A stretch of 64,000 bases of DNA from Ancylobacter dichloromethanicus (lineage in GTDB: Bacteria; Pseudomonadota; Alphaproteobacteria; Rhizobiales; Xanthobacteraceae), in the NCBI RefSeq assembly GCF_018390645.1, contig NZ_JAHBGC010000047.1, positions 1 through 64,000 of the forward strand, given 5' to 3'. Under the pieces are notes generated by a model that was not told where the DNA came from, did no database searches, and worked only from the letters and a program-made list of their open reading frames with translations. The translations under genes and the position numbers were made by a program. Below, in pieces: positions 17,689-27,055 of the stretch. The first letter of the stretch is position 1. Each line of letters starts with the position of its first letter.

Positions 17689-19107
17689 TCACGCCGCCAC
17701 CTCGGTTTTCGGCTCAAGGAAGGATTCAAGGCCGAAAATGCCTAACTCGCGACCGATGCCGGACTGCTTGACGCCGCCGAAGGGGGCGAGCAACTCGGGC
17801 CGCAGGGTGTTGATGAGCACGGTGCCGGCGTGCAGCCGGTCCGCCACCCTCAGCGCACGCTGGCGCTGGCCGGAAAAGACGTAGGCATAGAGGCCGTAGG
17901 CGGAGTCATTGGCAATCTCGATGGCCTCCTCCTCGGTGTCATAGGCGAGGATCGACAGCACCGGGCCGAAGATTTCCTCCCGCGCGATGTCCATGTCGTT
18001 GCTCACATCGGCGAAGACGGTGGGCCTGACGAAATAGCCTTTCTCCAGCCCCTCCGGCCGGCCCTCGCCGCCGGCGACGAGCCGGGCGCCTTGTTCCAGC
18101 CCCCGGGCGATGTAGCGCTGGATGCGATCATATTGTGCCGGACTGGCGACGGGACCGATGATCGTGGAGGGAGCGCGTGGGTCCCCAACATGCAGGCCGG
18201 CGAGCGTCGACCGCACCAGCTCAACCACCTCGCCGAGGCGGTTGCGCGGAACGAGGATGCGGGTTCCCGCGATGCAGGCCTGGCCATTGTTGTTAAAGCC
18301 GCCATTCAGCGCCAGCGGCACGGCGGTAGCGAGATCGGCATCGTCGAGGATGATCGACGCCGATTTGCCGGATAGCGACAGGCTTACCCGCTTCATGCCG
18401 TCGACGGCCGCGCGGGCGATGATCTTGCCGGTCGCGGTCGACCCGGTGAAGGAAATCCGTGCGATGCGCGGGTTGACGGCCAGTTCATCGCCGACATCCG
18501 TACCGCGTCCCGTGACGACATTGACCACGCCGGCCGGCAGGCCGGCAGCGTGCAGTGCCTCCGTGACGGCCTGCGTCTGCAGAGGGCTGAACTCGCTCGG
18601 CTTGATGACCGAGGCACAGCCTGCGGCGAGGGCAGAGGCCAGCTTGCTGCAGATCGTTCCGGCGACGCTGTTCCACGGCGCGATGAGCGCGGATACGCCG
18701 ACGGGCTCCAGGCGCACGCGGGCATCGCCGATGCTCCGGGTAAAGGTGTAGTCCGCCAGGGTCCGGGCCATCGACCCGAAGACCTGCGAGGCATACTGGG
18801 TGACGAAGCCGACGCGCGCGGCGGGTGCGCCATATTCGGCGATGGTGGCCTCGGCGATGTCGCCGGCACGGGCGGCCAGCTCAGCCTCAAGGCGGCGCAA
18901 CATCCCGATGCGCTCGGCCTTGCTGCTGCGCCCGATTTCTGGCTGGGCCCGCCAGGCCGCGTCGATCGCGCGCTGCGCATCCTCCCGGTTGGCCAGGCGG
19001 ACCTTGGCGATAACGGCCTCGGTCGCCGGATCCACGACGTCGAGCCTTTCGCCCCCCTGGATCGGCACGAAGTCGCCAGCGATATAGGCCGTGTCGATGA
19101 TACGCAT
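17689..19107 (-). CDS. Aldehyde dehydrogenase family protein, atypical active site
   Basis: This 472-residue protein has the whole aldehyde dehydrogenase fold: the WNS motif near 145 (usual PWNFP), KPSEFSP near 169, the NAD-binding FTGST near 220 and catalytic Cys278 in NNGQACIAG. The general-base region, normally LELGGKS, reads LSLSGKS at 243-249, so the conserved Glu is Ser244. I checked the codons directly. Enzymes lacking this Glu may deacylate slowly, act on other substrates or be non-enzymatic; which applies here is unknown. The neighbours (kinase, ABC-F) give no pathway clue. Confidence 0.85.
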   Translation of the reverse strand: MRIIDTAYIAGDFVPIQGGERLDVVDPATEAVIAKVRLANREDAQRAIDAAWRAQPEIGRSSKAERIGMLRRLEAELAARAGDIAEATIAEYGAPAARVGFVTQYASQVFGSMARTLADYTFTRSIGDARVRLEPVGVSALIAPWNSVAGTICSKLASALAAGCASVIKPSEFSPLQTQAVTEALHAAGLPAGVVNVVTGRGTDVGDELAVNPRIARISFTGSTATGKIIARAAVDGMKRVSLSLSGKSASIILDDADLATAVPLALNGGFNNNGQACIAGTRILVPRNRLGEVVELVRSTLAGLHVGDPRAPSTIIGPVASPAQYDRIQRYIARGLEQGARLVAGGEGRPEGLEKGYFVRPTVFADVSNDMDIAREEIFGPVLSILAYDTEEEAIEIANDSAYGLYAYVFSGQRQRALRVADRLHAGTVLINTLRPELLAPFGGVKQSGIGRELGIFGLESFLEPKTEVAA

Positions 19108-19264
19108 GGGTGCGTCCCTTCATTGGATGGCGAGCTGGCCGGGCACCGTGACCATGGGTAGGTTCTTCAGCCGTGTCGCCGGCTCTCATGAGTCTAGGCC
19201 CGCCGTGCCCGCCGCGATGGCTGGAAAGCCCGACGAAATGCACCTGGAGACGATGCGAGCGCCC

Positions 19265-20860
19265 CTAGGTGCTGCGGTCCTGTTCGCCGAGTTCCAGCCG
19301 GCGCTCGATGGCGATATTGGCCAGGAAGTGCTCGTCATGGCTGACGACGAGCAGCGCGCCGTCATAGGCCCGCAGGCCGGCTTCAATGGCTTCGATCGAA
19401 TCGAGATCGAGGTGGTTGGTCGGCTCGTCGAGGATCAGCAGTTCGGGTGGATGAGGCCCCCCGAGCACGCAGGCAAGCCCGGCGCGCAGCGCCTGCCCGC
19501 CGCTCAACGTGCCCACCTGCTGCAGCGCGCTCTCCGCGCGGAACTGGAAGGTGGCAAGGGCGGCGCGACAGGCGTTCTCGCTGGCCCCGGCATTGAGGCG
19601 CACGAAATTGTCGCGGATGGTGAGGTCGGGATCGAGCAGGGCGACGTTCTGGTCGAGCATGGCCATGGAGACGCTCAGCTCCACGCTTCCCTTCAGTGAA
19701 GAGAGCGTACCGGCTATCAGCTTCAGCAGGGAGGTCTTGCCCGCGCCGTTCGGCCCGACGAGGGCAACCCGCTCCGGGCCGACCATGGAGAAGGAGAGGG
19801 ACCTGATCAGGGGGCGACCCACCTCGTGGCCTATGGTGACGGAATCGAGCCGCAAGACCTGCCGGCTCGCCGGCAAAAGCGTCGAGGGCAGAACAACACG
19901 GAGCGTGTCGCAGATTTCGACCTTGGAGCGCGCCTCGGCGAGTGCGTCGGATGCTTCTGCCAGCCGGCGGTCGGCAAGGCGCGATCCGTCGCCGCGGCTG
20001 GCTTCGGCCCGTTCGCGGCGCCCGCCCAGCAGCAGGCGTGGAAGGTCGCCTCGCGCGCCCTTGCGGGCGCCGGCGGCATCGCGGCGGTCCTGGCGTTCCA
20101 GGGCCGTCTGCGCCTTGCGGCGCCCCTGCGCAACCAGCTTGTCAGCTTCGGCCAACGCGTGCTGGGCGGCGTCAGCCTCGCTTTGCTTGCGCGCCCGGTA
20201 GATGGCCCAGTTGCCGCCATAGCGCGTCGCCCCGAGCGATGAGAGTTCGACGATTGCATCGACATGCGCGAGCAGTTCGCGATCATGGCTCACGACGAGC
20301 GCCCCGGACCGCCAGGAGCGGAGAAGCTCCACGACGGCCTGCCTGCCGGCCCGGTCGAGATTATTGGTCGGCTCGTCCAGCAGCAGGAAATCCGGGGCGG
20401 CGAAGAGGGCGGCAGCGAGCGCCGCGCGGGTTCGCTCGCCATCCGACAATCGATCCAATCTTGTGTCGGCGGACACCTGAAGTCCCATCCGGGCCAGCGC
20501 CTCCCGCACACGCGTCTCGATGAGCCAATCGACCTCGGCGAGTTCGTCCGCTCCCGCCCGGCCGGCTTCCGCCCGCCGCAGCGCAGCCAGCGCGTCGGAG
20601 ACCCCGAATTGATCGGCGATTGTCTGCCCGACTGGCGGCCGGACCGTCTGCCTGAGAAGGTACACGGTGCCGTCTACGTGCACCGACCCCGCCGCCGGCG
20701 TCCGTTCACCCGTGATAAGCTTCAGCAGCGTGGACTTGCCGACCCCGTTGCGGCCGATGAGCCCCGTGCGCTCCTTGCCGAAGACGAGATCGAGACCGGC
20801 GAAGAGGGGCTGCCCGCCGGGAGTAAGCCCCGTGAGCCCGGCGAGGCGGATCGATGACAC
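19265..20860 (-). CDS. ABC-F family ATPase
   Basis: This 531-residue soluble protein has two ATP-binding domains and no membrane domain. The first has Walker A GRNGVGKST near 37-45 and signature LSDGERTR; the second has GPNGAGKTS and LSGGQALR. A charged linker (about 215-300) lies between them. ABC-F proteins act on the ribosome; some protect it from antibiotics and others tune translation. The gene is transcribed divergently from a TetR repressor, with a dyad operator between them, so it is likely inducible, which favours a resistance-type role. Subfamily assignment needs a phylogeny. Confidence 0.85.
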   Translation of the reverse strand: MSSIRLAGLTGLTPGGQPLFAGLDLVFGKERTGLIGRNGVGKSTLLKLITGERTPAAGSVHVDGTVYLLRQTVRPPVGQTIADQFGVSDALAALRRAEAGRAGADELAEVDWLIETRVREALARMGLQVSADTRLDRLSDGERTRAALAAALFAAPDFLLLDEPTNNLDRAGRQAVVELLRSWRSGALVVSHDRELLAHVDAIVELSSLGATRYGGNWAIYRARKQSEADAAQHALAEADKLVAQGRRKAQTALERQDRRDAAGARKGARGDLPRLLLGGRRERAEASRGDGSRLADRRLAEASDALAEARSKVEICDTLRVVLPSTLLPASRQVLRLDSVTIGHEVGRPLIRSLSFSMVGPERVALVGPNGAGKTSLLKLIAGTLSSLKGSVELSVSMAMLDQNVALLDPDLTIRDNFVRLNAGASENACRAALATFQFRAESALQQVGTLSGGQALRAGLACVLGGPHPPELLILDEPTNHLDLDSIEAIEAGLRAYDGALLVVSHDEHFLANIAIERRLELGEQDRST

Positions 20861-20875
20861 GTTCCGATACCTCTA

Positions 20876-20903
20876 GATAACGACACGATATCGTGCTGTT
20901 ATC
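20876..20903. promoter_or_regulatory. TetR-type operator, 28-bp dyad
   Basis: GATAACGACACGAT is followed directly by ATCGTGCTGTTATC, a palindrome with only two mismatched pairs over 14-base arms. It lies 15 bases before the ABC-F start and 53 bases before the TetR start, so the regulator could repress both genes. Confidence 0.7.
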
Positions 20904-20956
20904 AGTCCGACACAGAAAACGCAACGGCTCCGTGCCGTTTCAGCCGCGAGGGCAGG

Positions 20957-21607
20957 ATGAAGCAGGATGCAAGGCCAGGGGGGCGACCGAGCCGGCAGGA
21001 GGCCGCCGCACTGGATGCGCGGCTGCTCGACGGCGCACGGGCGGCGTTCGGGCGGAAGGGTATCGCGAACACCTCGCTGGAGGAAATCGCGACGAGCCTC
21101 GGCATCTCCAAGCACACCCTCTACCGCCGCCATGCGAGCAAGCAGGCTCTGCTGGATGCCGTGGTCGAGCGCGACATGCGGACCTTTCGCGAGGCACTCC
21201 TGGCGGCGTCGGTCGACGGCGAGGCCGCGGGTCCGCTGGAGACGCTCCGCCGCGTGGCCTTCCGCTATGTCGAGATCGGCAGCCGTCGGGAATACGCGGC
21301 GTTCTATCTGTCCGTCTGTGCGGAGGCCGCCCTGTCCGCCGCGCTGCGGCACCGCCTCGCCCTTTGGTCGGAACGGGCTCTGGAGCCGCTGAGCGAGGCG
21401 ATCGGCGCGGCGCTGGAGGCTGGGGTGCTGCGTGCAGGCAACCCAGCCGAGATCACCGCCCTGCTCGTCGATTTGCTCGAAGGCGTGAACAACCGTCTCC
21501 GCCTGGCACCCGCGGAGGATGACAACGGGGAGACGCTGATGTCGCTGTTCGATCGACGGTGGACCGCCTTCCTCGCCGCGACAGCCAAGGACGACGAGCG
21601 CGCGTGA
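20957..21607 (+). CDS. TetR-family transcriptional regulator
   Basis: This 216-residue protein has an N-terminal helix-turn-helix (about 39-60, TSLEEIATSLGISKHTLYRR) and a helical ligand-binding C-terminal domain resembling the TetR_C group with a conserved YxEIGSRREYAAF stretch. It is transcribed away from the ABC-F gene and has an almost perfect dyad in the shared promoter, the usual arrangement of a local repressor. The inducer is unknown. Confidence 0.88.
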   Translation: MKQDARPGGRPSRQEAAALDARLLDGARAAFGRKGIANTSLEEIATSLGISKHTLYRRHASKQALLDAVVERDMRTFREALLAASVDGEAAGPLETLRRVAFRYVEIGSRREYAAFYLSVCAEAALSAALRHRLALWSERALEPLSEAIGAALEAGVLRAGNPAEITALLVDLLEGVNNRLRLAPAEDDNGETLMSLFDRRWTAFLAATAKDDERA

Positions 21608-22037
21608 TCCAGTCGAGAACCCGCAAGCGCGGACGTCATCATAGCGCTATGGCGTACACATAGTTCTCTTCTTGGTCGCTCGAGGCCCGCCATTGCTCGC
21701 GGACCGCTTGCAGTCTGTTGTTGTTCAACAGCTTAGACCGCTTATTCGCTCGCGCCGGCCCGGGTTTGCCGGCGGTCCCAAATGTCTGTGAGGATGGGGC
21801 TATGGCAAGCGCGACGACGGACGCGTCCGCGCCCATCGCGTGATCGCACCGCCCATGGCCCCGATGGCGGCTGCGCCGCCGCTGCGCGTTCCACTCCCGC
21901 ACCGGGACCCGAAGCGCGATCGAAGAGGCCGTCCGTCCGTGTCGTGGCCAAGAATCGGAACGACCGCACGGTTTTCGCTGTCCTCTGGGTTGTGCCATCG
22001 TCTAGTCTCATCCGCTGGGAACGGTTTGGGCACAGCG
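21608..22037. other. Intergenic stretch before the restriction system
   Basis: I see no supported gene in these 430 bases. Part of it (about 21655-21760) is visibly less GC-rich than its surroundings and may hold the promoter of the restriction operon or the edge of an inserted segment. Open frames on both strands here have no recognisable product. No attachment site or tRNA end is evident. Confidence 0.35.
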
Positions 22038-25000
22038 TTGTCGGTGAATTTCGACCATCTGCAGGAGATCAGCCCGGAGCTGCATCGCCTCGGCACTCTG
22101 GCCGAGCGTTTCTTCGCCGCCGACGCGAACACGTCGCTGATCAAGAGCCGTCAGTTCGGCGAGTACATGGTCAAGGAGATCGCCGCGCTGTCCGGCCTCT
22201 ATGATCCGGCAGCGCGCGAGACGACGAATGATCTTGTGCGGCGACTGTCGACGCAGCAGGTCCTGCCGCGAGAAGTGACCGACATCTTTCATGCCGTGCG
22301 CAGGAGCGGCAATGCGGCAACCCATAGTCTGGCGGGTTCGCCGGCGGAGGCGCTTGCCGCGCTGAAGTTCTGCCACGCGCTTGGCGTCTGGTATCGCCGA
22401 ACCTATGGGCGCGATCCGAACTTCAGGCCCGGCCCGTTCGTGCCGCCCAGAGCTTCCGCCGCGGTTGACCCGGCGACACAGGCCGAGCTTGCGGCGCTGC
22501 GCGCCCAGGTCCGTGACGCGGAGGAGAAGCTCGCGGCCGCCCATGCCTCGGCCGACGACCTCGCCAAGGCACGGGAAGCCGCCGAAGAGCTGGCCCGGCA
22601 GGCCACCGCCGACAGCGCGGTCTGGGAACAGGCCGCCGTCGAACTGGAGGCCAATCAGGCCGCGCTTTCCCGTACGCTCGCCGAACTGCAGCAGGCGGCC
22701 GAGGCCCAGCCCGCGCAGTTGCAGGCTCAGTTCCGGCAGGCCGGCCTGCAAGCCGCCGGCCGCCTTGAACTCGACGAGCGCCAGACCCGCCGCCTGATCG
22801 ATGTCCAACTTGCCGACGCCGGCTGGGAGGCCGACAGCGCCCTCCTGACCTATCAGAAGGGCGCGCGGCCGGAAGAAGGCCGCAACCTCGCCATCGCCGA
22901 ATGGCCCTGCGAAGGCGGCCGCGCCGACTATGCCCTGTTCGTCGGCCTCGCCTGTCTCGGCGTTATAGAGGCCAAGCGCGAAAGCCTCGATGTGCCGTCC
23001 ACGCTCGCGCAGGCCGAACGCTACGCCCGGACCCTTCTGCTGGCCTCGGAGCACGTCCACCCGCATGGCCCCTGGAAACAGCGCCTCGACGAGCCCTTCC
23101 TTGTGCCCTTCGTCTTCGCCACCAATGGCCGGCCCTATGTGCGCCAGTGGCTGACCAAATCCGGAATCTGGTATCGCGACCTGCGTCGGGAGACCAACCA
23201 CGCGATCGCCATGACGAACTGGTTCTCGCCGAAGGACCTGCTGGACAAGCTCGCCACCGATGTCGACACTGCCGCGCAGGGGCTCGCCGAGGAGAGCTTC
23301 GGCAAGGGCAGGATGCGCCCCTATCAGGAAGAGGCGATCGCGGCGATCGAAGAGGCCGTGGTCGCCGGGCAACGGGCCATTCTCGTGTCCATGGCGACCG
23401 GCAGCGGCAAGACCCGCACGGCGATCGCGCTGATGTATCGCCTGCTGAAGCACAGGCGCTTCCGCCGCATCCTCTTCCTCGTCGACCGCAAGGCGCTCGG
23501 CAAACAGACCACCGACGCGCTGGAGACTACCGAGATCGAGGGCATGCTGAACTTCGCCCAGATCTACAAGGTGGCGGGGCTTGAGCAGCGATTGCCGGAG
23601 GACGAGGACCAGGTGCAGGTCGCGACCGTCCAGTCGCTGATCGCCCGCATCCTCAACGAGCCGGACCCGGTCCGGCGCCCGACGCCGGGCACCTTCGACT
23701 GCATCATCGTCGACGAGGCCCATCGCGGCTACACGCTGGATGCGGAGCTGCGCGAGAGCGATATCGGCTTCCGCGACATCGACGACTACCAGTCGGCCTA
23801 TCGCCAGATCCTCGATTATTTCGATGCGGTGAAGGTGGCGCTGACGGCGACGCCCGCGCTGCACACGCGCGAGATCTTCGGCCATCCGGTCTTCCACTAT
23901 GGCTACCGCCAGGCCGTCGTCGAAGGCTATCTCAACGATCACCCCCCGCCCAAGCGCATCACCACGGCGCTCTCGGAAGCCGGCATTCATTTCGACGGCG
24001 GCGAGGAGGTCGAGATCATCGACCGCAAGACCGGCCAGATCGATCTGTTCGAGCTGCCCGACGATGTCGCGCTGGATTACGACCTCGCCGATTTCAACCG
24101 GCGGGTCTATTCGGAGGCCTTCAACCGCATCGTCTGCCGGGCCATCGCCACCGAGATCCCGCCGTCGAAACCGGGCAAGACGCTGATCTTCGCCGCCCGC
24201 GACGCCCACGCCGATGACATCGTGCGCCTGCTGAACGAGCAACTGCGGGAGGAATACGGCACCAATGCCGTGCCCCATGGCATGGTGGCGAAGATCACCG
24301 GCACGGTGGAGAAGGCCGACGACCTGATCCTGAAGTTCAAGAACGACCCCTACCCGAAATATGTCGTCACCGTGGATCTGCTCACCACCGGGGTCGATAT
24401 CCCCTCGATCTGCAACCTCGTCTTCGTCCGCCGGGTCAAGAGCCGCATCCTCTATATCCAGATGATCGGCCGCGCCACGCGGCTGTGCCCGGAGATCGGC
24501 AAGGAGCATTTCCGCATCTTCGATGCCGTCGATCTCTATGCCGAATTGCAGGAGATGACGGATATGCGCCCCGTGGTCGTCAGGCCGGACATCTCGCTCG
24601 GCCAGCTCGTCGCCGACCTTCAGAAGGCGGAGACGGAGGAGGACAGGAGCTGGGTCGCCGGCCAGGTGATCGTGCGCATGCGCGCCATGGTGAAGCGTAT
24701 GGACGCCGAGACCCGCGAGAGCTTCGAGCGCCACACCGGCGAGGGCGCCGAGGCCACGCTGCAGCGGCTTTCCACCCGTTCCGGCGCCGAGCTGGAGGGC
24801 TGGCTCGCCGCCCATCCCCGCGCCGTGGAACTGCTGGAGCGCCGCCCGCTGCGCACCGGCAGCAATGACGGCGTCGTCCTCTCCGACCATGAGGACGAGC
24901 TGCTGCGGATCGAGGAGATTTTTGGCCGGAACACCACGCCGGAGGACTACATCACCGGTTTCGAACGCTTCGTGCGCGAGAACATGAACCAGGTGCCGGC

Positions 25001-25445
25001 GCTGATCGCCGTCACCCAGCGCCCGCGCGATCTCACCCGCAAGGAACTGTCCGAACTGGCGGGGCTGCTGGACGAGCGAAACTACTCCGAATCCATGCTA
25101 CGCGCCGCCTATGGCCGCGCCCGCAATGCCGATATCGCCGCCCATATCATCGGCTTCGTGCGGCAGGCGGCCTTGGGCGATCCGCTCATCCCCTATGCCA
25201 CCCGCGTCGACGGCGCGATCGTCAGGATCGAGGCCTCGCGCCCCTGGACGGGCAGGCAGAAGGAGTGGCTGCGCCGCATCGGCCGGGCACTCAAGGACAA
25301 GCCGGTGGCCGATCCGACCCTGCTGGATCAGGGCGCCTTTGCCGACAAGGGCGGCTTCAAGCGCATCTCGCAGGAGTTCGACGGCGCGCTGGACGAAGTG
25401 CTGCACGCCTTCAACGAGGCGATCTGGACCTCGCCCGCCGCCTGA
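22038..25445 (+). CDS. hsdR: Type I restriction enzyme, R (motor/nuclease) subunit
   Basis: This subunit of about 1,135 residues cuts unmodified DNA after ATP-driven translocation. In order: an N-terminal DUF4145-like domain (about 1-115), a coiled coil (about 150-230), a PD-ExK-type nuclease core (Asp297, Glu311-x-Lys313 in GVIEAKR), a superfamily 2 helicase with Walker A ATGSGKT near 453, DEAH at 559-562, LTATP and QMIGRATR, and a C-terminal helical domain. The start is uncertain: a TTG at 22038 would give (M)SVNFDHLQ, close to the usual N-terminus; a GTG at 22044 is the alternative. HsdM and HsdS genes follow. Confidence 0.93.
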   Translation: MSVNFDHLQEISPELHRLGTLAERFFAADANTSLIKSRQFGEYMVKEIAALSGLYDPAARETTNDLVRRLSTQQVLPREVTDIFHAVRRSGNAATHSLAGSPAEALAALKFCHALGVWYRRTYGRDPNFRPGPFVPPRASAAVDPATQAELAALRAQVRDAEEKLAAAHASADDLAKAREAAEELARQATADSAVWEQAAVELEANQAALSRTLAELQQAAEAQPAQLQAQFRQAGLQAAGRLELDERQTRRLIDVQLADAGWEADSALLTYQKGARPEEGRNLAIAEWPCEGGRADYALFVGLACLGVIEAKRESLDVPSTLAQAERYARTLLLASEHVHPHGPWKQRLDEPFLVPFVFATNGRPYVRQWLTKSGIWYRDLRRETNHAIAMTNWFSPKDLLDKLATDVDTAAQGLAEESFGKGRMRPYQEEAIAAIEEAVVAGQRAILVSMATGSGKTRTAIALMYRLLKHRRFRRILFLVDRKALGKQTTDALETTEIEGMLNFAQIYKVAGLEQRLPEDEDQVQVATVQSLIARILNEPDPVRRPTPGTFDCIIVDEAHRGYTLDAELRESDIGFRDIDDYQSAYRQILDYFDAVKVALTATPALHTREIFGHPVFHYGYRQAVVEGYLNDHPPPKRITTALSEAGIHFDGGEEVEIIDRKTGQIDLFELPDDVALDYDLADFNRRVYSEAFNRIVCRAIATEIPPSKPGKTLIFAARDAHADDIVRLLNEQLREEYGTNAVPHGMVAKITGTVEKADDLILKFKNDPYPKYVVTVDLLTTGVDIPSICNLVFVRRVKSRILYIQMIGRATRLCPEIGKEHFRIFDAVDLYAELQEMTDMRPVVVRPDISLGQLVADLQKAETEEDRSWVAGQVIVRMRAMVKRMDAETRESFERHTGEGAEATLQRLSTRSGAELEGWLAAHPRAVELLERRPLRTGSNDGVVLSDHEDELLRIEEIFGRNTTPEDYITGFERFVRENMNQVPALIAVTQRPRDLTRKELSELAGLLDERNYSESMLRAAYGRARNADIAAHIIGFVRQAALGDPLIPYATRVDGAIVRIEASRPWTGRQKEWLRRIGRALKDKPVADPTLLDQGAFADKGGFKRISQEFDGALDEVLHAFNEAIWTSPAA

Positions 25446-25522
25446 AGGGCCTGAAACATTGACCCGCCCGCCGCGCGGACTACAAGCGCAGGACCCTTCT
25501 CCGATCCGACCGGGCTGCCGCC

Positions 25523-27055
25523 ATGAACGCCAATTCCATCGTCCAGAAACTCTGGCGCCTGTGCACGGTCCTGCGCAAGGACGGCATCACCTACCAGCAA
25601 TATGTCACCGAGCTGACCTATCTGTTGTTCCTGAAGATGATGGCCGAGCGCAACCGCGAGACCGGCAGCCTGCCGAAGGGCCTGCGCTGGGCGGATCTGG
25701 TGGCGGCCAGCGGGCTCGCCAAGCTGGAGCATTACCGCAACGTCCTCGTCACGCTCGGCGCCAGCAGCACCCGCCTCGGCAGGGACGACGCGCTGGTGCG
25801 CCCGCCCGGCGAGAGCGCGACGCAGGAGGAACGCCAGCGCCATGCCGATTCACGACCGCTGCCGGAGATGGTGCAGGAGATTTTCGACAACGCCTCCACC
25901 TTCATCCGCGAACCGCAGAACCTCACCACGCTGGTCACCGCCATTGACGAGCTGGACTGGTTCTCCGAGGAGCGCGACCAGTTCGGCGATCTCTATGAAG
26001 GCCTGCTGCAGAAGAACGCCGAGGAAACCAAGCGCGGCGCCGGGCAGTATTTCACCCCGCGCGTGCTGATCGAGGTGATGGTGCGCCTCATGCAGCCGCG
26101 GCCCGGCGAGGTGATCCAGGACCCCGCCGCCGGTACGGGCGGCTTTCTCATCGCCGCCGACCGCTACATGAAGGCCGGCACGGACAGCTATTTCGGCCTC
26201 GCCGACAGCGGCGCCTGGCAGAAGCGCCACGCTTTCCACGGCATGGAGAACGTGCCGGGCACGCTGCGCCTTTTGCTGATGAACCTCTATCTCCACGATA
26301 TCGACAGCGACCATGTCGCTCTCGGCGACACGCTGTCCGACAAGGGCAAGGGGCTGGGCCGCGCCGACCTCATTCTCACCAACCCGCCCTTCGGCCCGGC
26401 GGGCGGGGCGCCGACGCGCGACGACCTCTCCGTCACCGCCACCGTGTCCTCCTACCAGCTCCCCTTTGTCGAACACTGCCTGCGCGCGCTGCGGCCGGGC
26501 GGGCGCGCCGCCATCGTGGTGCCGGACAATGTGCTGTTCGAGGACGGGCGCGGCAAGGAGCTGCGCCGGATGATGATGGACTGGTGCGAGCTGCACACCA
26601 TTCTGCGCCTGCCGACCGGCATCTTCTACGCGCAGGGGGTCAAGACCAATGTCGTCTTCCTGACGCGGGGCAAGACCGAGACCGGCAATACGAAAGCCGT
26701 CTGGATTTACGATCTGCGCGCCCAGATGCCGAAATTCGGCAAGACCACGCCGCTGACGCAGGATCATTTTGCCGGCTTTGAAAAGGCCTTCGGCACCGAC
26801 CCCCATGGCGGGGAACGCGGCCCGGACGAGGGCGAGGCCGGCCGCTGGCGCCGCTTCACCCGCGAGGCCATCGCCGCGCGCGGCGACAATCTCGACATCT
26901 CCTGGCTGCGCGAGGCGGAGGAGGAGGCGGAAGAAGGCCTCATCGAGCCCGACGACATCGCCGCCGCCATTCTCGGCCATCTGCAGGCGGCGACGCTGGA
27001 GATCGAGGCGCTGATGGCGGAACTCGGCGACGAGCTGCCGGAGGCGGCGGAATGA
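25523..27055 (+). CDS. hsdM: Type I DNA methyltransferase, M subunit
   Basis: This 510-residue N6-adenine methyltransferase has the helical HsdM N-terminal domain (about 1-140), SAM-binding motif I DPAAGTGGF at about 200 and catalytic NPPF at 287-290 in LILTNPPFG. With HsdS it methylates the host target; with HsdR added it restricts. It lies 77 bases after hsdR and overlaps hsdS by ATGA. The order R-M-S with an N-terminal DUF4145-like HsdR is common in type I systems of Proteobacteria. Confidence 0.95.
   Translation: MNANSIVQKLWRLCTVLRKDGITYQQYVTELTYLLFLKMMAERNRETGSLPKGLRWADLVAASGLAKLEHYRNVLVTLGASSTRLGRDDALVRPPGESATQEERQRHADSRPLPEMVQEIFDNASTFIREPQNLTTLVTAIDELDWFSEERDQFGDLYEGLLQKNAEETKRGAGQYFTPRVLIEVMVRLMQPRPGEVIQDPAAGTGGFLIAADRYMKAGTDSYFGLADSGAWQKRHAFHGMENVPGTLRLLLMNLYLHDIDSDHVALGDTLSDKGKGLGRADLILTNPPFGPAGGAPTRDDLSVTATVSSYQLPFVEHCLRALRPGGRAAIVVPDNVLFEDGRGKELRRMMMDWCELHTILRLPTGIFYAQGVKTNVVFLTRGKTETGNTKAVWIYDLRAQMPKFGKTTPLTQDHFAGFEKAFGTDPHGGERGPDEGEAGRWRRFTREAIAARGDNLDISWLREAEEEAEEGLIEPDDIAAAILGHLQAATLEIEALMAELGDELPEAAE

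Noticed and set aside
22008..24890. A 960-codon open frame on the minus strand opposite hsdR
   Set aside because: It has no recognisable domain and mirrors the codon pattern of hsdR, whose helicase and nuclease motifs are intact. Long antisense frames are expected at this G+C content.
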